Below are positions 60,788-63,483 of a DNA stretch of 63,483 nucleotides, in pieces. Position 1 is the first letter of the stretch; every line of letters starts with the position of its first letter. Source of the stretch: an uncultured Porphyromonas sp. (lineage in GTDB: Bacteria; Bacteroidota; Bacteroidia; Bacteroidales; Porphyromonadaceae). A program made the position numbers and the translations under genes. The notes under the pieces were generated by a model. The model saw only the letters and a list, made by a program, of their open reading frames with translations, did no database searches and was not told the origin of the DNA. Where the stretch lies: the NCBI GenBank assembly GCA_900546675.1, contig URDQ01000001.1:1-63483 (forward strand), read 5' to 3'.

Positions 60788-63256
60788 TTAGTCGTTTAGC
60801 GCCAGGTCTAGCACCTCCTTGATCGTCTCTACATAGGAGAATGTCAAGCCCTCAATGTATATAGGCTTGATGTCTAGGATGTCCTTCTCATTCTCCTTGC
60901 TCAGGATTAGTGTCTTGACACCAGCTCGCTTGGCAGCTAAGATCTTCTCTTTGATACCTCCCACAGGGAGTACACGTCCTGTGAGCGTTATCTCTCCACT
61001 CATAGCGATGCGAGGCTTCACGGTGCGTCGGGTCAAGGTAGATACGAGCGATGTAGCCATCGTAATACCAGCGCTCGGACCATCCTTTGGAATAGCTCCC
61101 TCGGGAACGTGTAGGTGTATCTCTAGCTTGTCAAACGTATCTTCAGGTATCTCCAGTTCCTCACAATGTGCCTTGATATAGTCTAGAGCTATGACGGCAC
61201 TCTCCTTCATCACATCTCCTAGGTTGCCTGTGAGTGTCACCTTGCCCTCCTTACCACGATGTGTGGAGCTCTCGATGAAAAGTATCTCGCCACCCACCTC
61301 GGTCCATGCAAGCCCTGTGACGATGCCTGGCATACCAAAGTCTTGCCAGATGTCTCGTGTGTAGGGAGGTGTGCGTAGGTCTTGCTGTATGATCTCAGGG
61401 GTGATCTGTACGCTGTACTTCTGTCCCATAGCAACCCGCTTAGCCTGCTTGCGCATGAGTGCTGCGAGGCTCTTCTGCAGCGCTCTCACGCCACTCTCTC
61501 GAGTATAGCCCTCGATGAGATAGGTTAGGGCTGCAGTGTCTATGGCAAACTGCTCGCTCGTCAGTCCGTGTGCCTCCAGCTCCTTGGGTACTAGATGGCG
61601 ATGAGCTATCTCGACCTTCTCCTCCAGCAGATAGCCCGACACCTGTATCAGCTCCATACGATCTAGGAGCGGACGAGAGATGGTGCTGAGCGTATTGGCG
61701 GTAGCTATAAAGAGTACCTTGCTCAGGTCATAGTCTATATCTAGATAGTTATCGTGGAAGGCCACATTCTGCTCTGGGTCTAGCACCTCTAGAAGCGCAG
61801 CTGCGGGGTCACCCTTGTAGTCCGAAGAGATCTTGTCTATCTCATCTAGTACGAAGACCGGGTTGCTCGTGCCAGCTTTTTTGAGACTATCTATGATACG
61901 TCCGCACATAGCTCCTATGTAGGTACGTCGGTGTCCACGTATCTCAGCCTCATCGTGCAGACCTCCGAGGGAGATGCGCACATACTTACGTCCGAGGCTC
62001 TCAGCGATGCTCTTGCCTAGTGAAGTCTTACCCACTCCTGGAGGACCATAGAGACAGAGGATCGGGGACTTGAGATCGTTCTTGAGCTTGATGACTGCTA
62101 GATGCTCTAGGATACGCTCCTTGACACGCTCTAGGCCGAAGTGGTCACGATTCAGTACCTCCTCAGCATGCTGTAGGTCAAATTGATCCTGACTATACTC
62201 CTGCCACGGCAGGTCAAGCATCAGACGCAGGTATTGTAGCTGTATAGAGTACTCGGGAGCTTGTGTTGGGATGCGCTCCAGATTGCCCAGCTCACGGTCG
62301 AAGGTCTTCTGCACTGCTTCGCTCCACAGCTTCTTCGTAGCAGCCTCTCGTAGCTCTTCGATCGTTTGGTCGGCAAAGTCTCCCTCGCCCAGCTCCTCGC
62401 GAATGGTACGTATCTGCTGCTCTAGGAAGTGCTTGCGCTGCATCTCGTCCATGTCAGACTGGGTCTGCTTGGCGATCTTCTCATTGATCTGTACCAACTC
62501 GGTCGTCTGACGTACGTAGGTGATCAGCTCCATAACGAGATGCTTCGTGTCGGAGATCTTGAGGAGCTCCAGCTTAGCCCTAGGAGTTAGGGAGAGATAA
62601 GCTGCGGTAAAGTTGATCAGGAAGGGCAGATTGTTCTGAGCATTGAGTGCCTCGATAAAGTCCTCAGCACCCTCCATACGTCGTATTTTGACTAGTTCAA
62701 TCAGCTCATAGCGTAGCTTGTTGAAAGCGACAAAAAGCTCCGTATCCTTCGTCAGATCCCTTTCCGAACGAGGTAATGCGCGTGGAAACTCAACTCGGCA
62801 GCGCAGGTAAGGGTTCGTCTGTGTATAGGTGGTGGTCTGGATACGTATGATGCCTCGTATGATAGCTACGACGTTGTCTGGCGATGGGTGGATCACATCT
62901 TCGACCCAACATAGCACACCCTGCTTAGAGAGAGACTTTGGCGTGATGGAATCATCGGGCTCATCTACCATAGATGTTGTCGCAACGAGGTACTGCCCCT
63001 TGGATATCGCAATATTCACAGCGTCTATCTGCTTATCCTCAGTCAGCATAACAGCCTGTAAGACGCAGGGAAAGATGACGGCATTAAAGACAGGTAGCAC
63101 GGGATAGGTGCTTCCTAACAGTGGTGACAAAAGAGCGTCATGCTCATCGTCAAGTAGCTCATCTTCATCTATAACGCTGGGCAGGGGAATGGACATACCA
63201 CCAGAGCCTACATTAGGTAAGGATGTCTCTACAAAGTCGTAATTATCTTCTTTCAT
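60788..63256 (-). CDS. lon: Lon protease (endopeptidase La)
   Basis: This 822 aa ATP-dependent protease removes damaged and regulatory proteins. It has an N-terminal substrate-binding domain, an AAA+ module with Walker A GPPGVGKTSLGKS and Walker B FVLDEIDK, and the protease domain with the Ser-Lys dyad: Ser in KDGPSAGITMA and Lys in GGIKEKILAAKRAG. It heads the long minus-strand block. The ATG at 63256 starts a frame rich in acidic residues (EDNYDFVE), as in Bacteroidetes Lon. Confidence 0.97.
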   Translation of the reverse strand: MKEDNYDFVETSLPNVGSGGMSIPLPSVIDEDELLDDEHDALLSPLLGSTYPVLPVFNAVIFPCVLQAVMLTEDKQIDAVNIAISKGQYLVATTSMVDEPDDSITPKSLSKQGVLCWVEDVIHPSPDNVVAIIRGIIRIQTTTYTQTNPYLRCRVEFPRALPRSERDLTKDTELFVAFNKLRYELIELVKIRRMEGAEDFIEALNAQNNLPFLINFTAAYLSLTPRAKLELLKISDTKHLVMELITYVRQTTELVQINEKIAKQTQSDMDEMQRKHFLEQQIRTIREELGEGDFADQTIEELREAATKKLWSEAVQKTFDRELGNLERIPTQAPEYSIQLQYLRLMLDLPWQEYSQDQFDLQHAEEVLNRDHFGLERVKERILEHLAVIKLKNDLKSPILCLYGPPGVGKTSLGKSIAESLGRKYVRISLGGLHDEAEIRGHRRTYIGAMCGRIIDSLKKAGTSNPVFVLDEIDKISSDYKGDPAAALLEVLDPEQNVAFHDNYLDIDYDLSKVLFIATANTLSTISRPLLDRMELIQVSGYLLEEKVEIAHRHLVPKELEAHGLTSEQFAIDTAALTYLIEGYTRESGVRALQKSLAALMRKQAKRVAMGQKYSVQITPEIIQQDLRTPPYTRDIWQDFGMPGIVTGLAWTEVGGEILFIESSTHRGKEGKVTLTGNLGDVMKESAVIALDYIKAHCEELEIPEDTFDKLEIHLHVPEGAIPKDGPSAGITMATSLVSTLTRRTVKPRIAMSGEITLTGRVLPVGGIKEKILAAKRAGVKTLILSKENEKDILDIKPIYIEGLTFSYVETIKEVLDLALND

Positions 63257-63303
63257 ATAAGCGATATCAACTATCTATTGCGCAAATCTGCTTGTATTGT
63301 TTG

Positions 63304-63311
63304 CAAATATA
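63304..63311 (-). promoter_or_regulatory. Possible lon promoter -7 element
   Basis: The minus strand reads TATATTTG, a consensus -7, 47 bases before the lon start. No TTTG is seen about 20 bases further upstream, so this rests on the -7 element alone. Confidence 0.4.
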
Positions 63312-63389
63312 CCACATTTATCCGACTAGGCGGGAGGGCGGAAGAGCTTCAGTCTAGGGTGACGCATAATCATCAAAGCCTCTCGCACG

Positions 63390-63483
63390 ATATCCACGTG
63401 GAGAATGCTAGATAGCTACGGAGGAAAAGAAAATTCTCCACGTAGGCGAGAAATAAAACTTCGGAGGAATCAAATGAAACTTC
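63390..63483. repeat. CACGTG element cut by the window edge
   Basis: CCACGTGGAGAAT opens the element, and ATTCTCCACGTAGGCGAGAAA then begins hairpin 2. The first AAACTTCGGAGGAA loop repeat and the start of the second follow before the sequence ends. Hairpin 1 differs from the other copies: it pairs through CACGTGGAGAAT and ATTCTCCACGT with a different loop. It lies upstream of lon. Confidence 0.75.

Overview
The window looks like a chromosomal segment of a Bacteroidales bacterium, most likely a Porphyromonas species. The reasons are type IX secretion (T9SS) genes (PorZ and the DUF5103 plug protein), families largely restricted to Bacteroidetes (DUF3822, the BT_3928 family, a GH3-type adenylate-forming enzyme, an S16 protein with an acidic tail), a 2-oxoacid:ferredoxin oxidoreductase operon, and many promoters of the Bacteroidetes type (TTTG, about 20 bases, then TAnnTTTG). 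The genus is inferred. Most of the sequence is housekeeping DNA. I see no phage, insertion sequence, CRISPR array, restriction system or rRNA operon.

Layout. From 0.4 to 9.6 kb a minus-strand run holds a large TPR protein, a predicted outer-membrane barrel protein, a HAD/hotdog fusion, peptidase T and a lipoprotein. From 10.2 to 17.2 kb a plus-strand block holds a small exported protein, korDABC, topA and truA. From 17.6 to 24.5 kb a minus-strand block holds two phosphoethanolamine-transferase-like proteins, a low-molecular-weight phosphatase, PlsC, an M16 peptidase and ribosomal protein S16. From 24.6 to 34.7 kb come a THUMP-like methyltransferase, tRNA-Cys (opposite strand), a predicted structured RNA, metK, a Fur-like regulator and a TolC/adaptor/RND/PII-like efflux operon. 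From 35.0 to 46.9 kb the minus strand holds a GH3 enzyme, the T9SS plug protein, a TPR protein, gyrA, a C1B protease, porZ and rdgB. At 47.0-48.9 kb the plus strand holds an MmcQ/YjbR protein, birA and a SpoU methyltransferase. From 48.9 to 63.3 kb long minus-strand runs hold dusB, rsmD, DUF3822, a membrane-anchored protein, mutY, pfkA, radC, miaA, a pRiA4b ORF-3-like protein, folE, a SPOR protein, tpiA, a DoxX-like protein, DUF1599 and lon.

How the genes connect. The envelope is a theme: T9SS parts, PlsC with two Ept-like proteins that suggest lipid or lipid A decoration, a tripartite efflux pump, and several exported proteins. The Kor operon fits amino-acid fermentation. RNA modification genes (truA, trmH/spoU-like, dusB, rsmD, miaA) are scattered among operons.

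The least ordinary content is of two kinds. First, two genes appear to encode catalytically dead relatives of enzymes. One is a HAD phosphatase domain with every catalytic motif altered, fused to an intact hotdog thioesterase. The other is an Ept-like protein that has lost nearly all metal and nucleophile residues and is coupled by a 4-base overlap to an intact paralogue. Second, the intergenic gaps carry four families of hairpin-rich repeats: a three-hairpin CACGTG element of about 165 bp, a 111-118 bp long-inverted-repeat element in three copies, a GGAAA hairpin family, and a tandem array of short hairpins. An apparently unassigned structured RNA with its own promoter and terminator lies upstream of metK.
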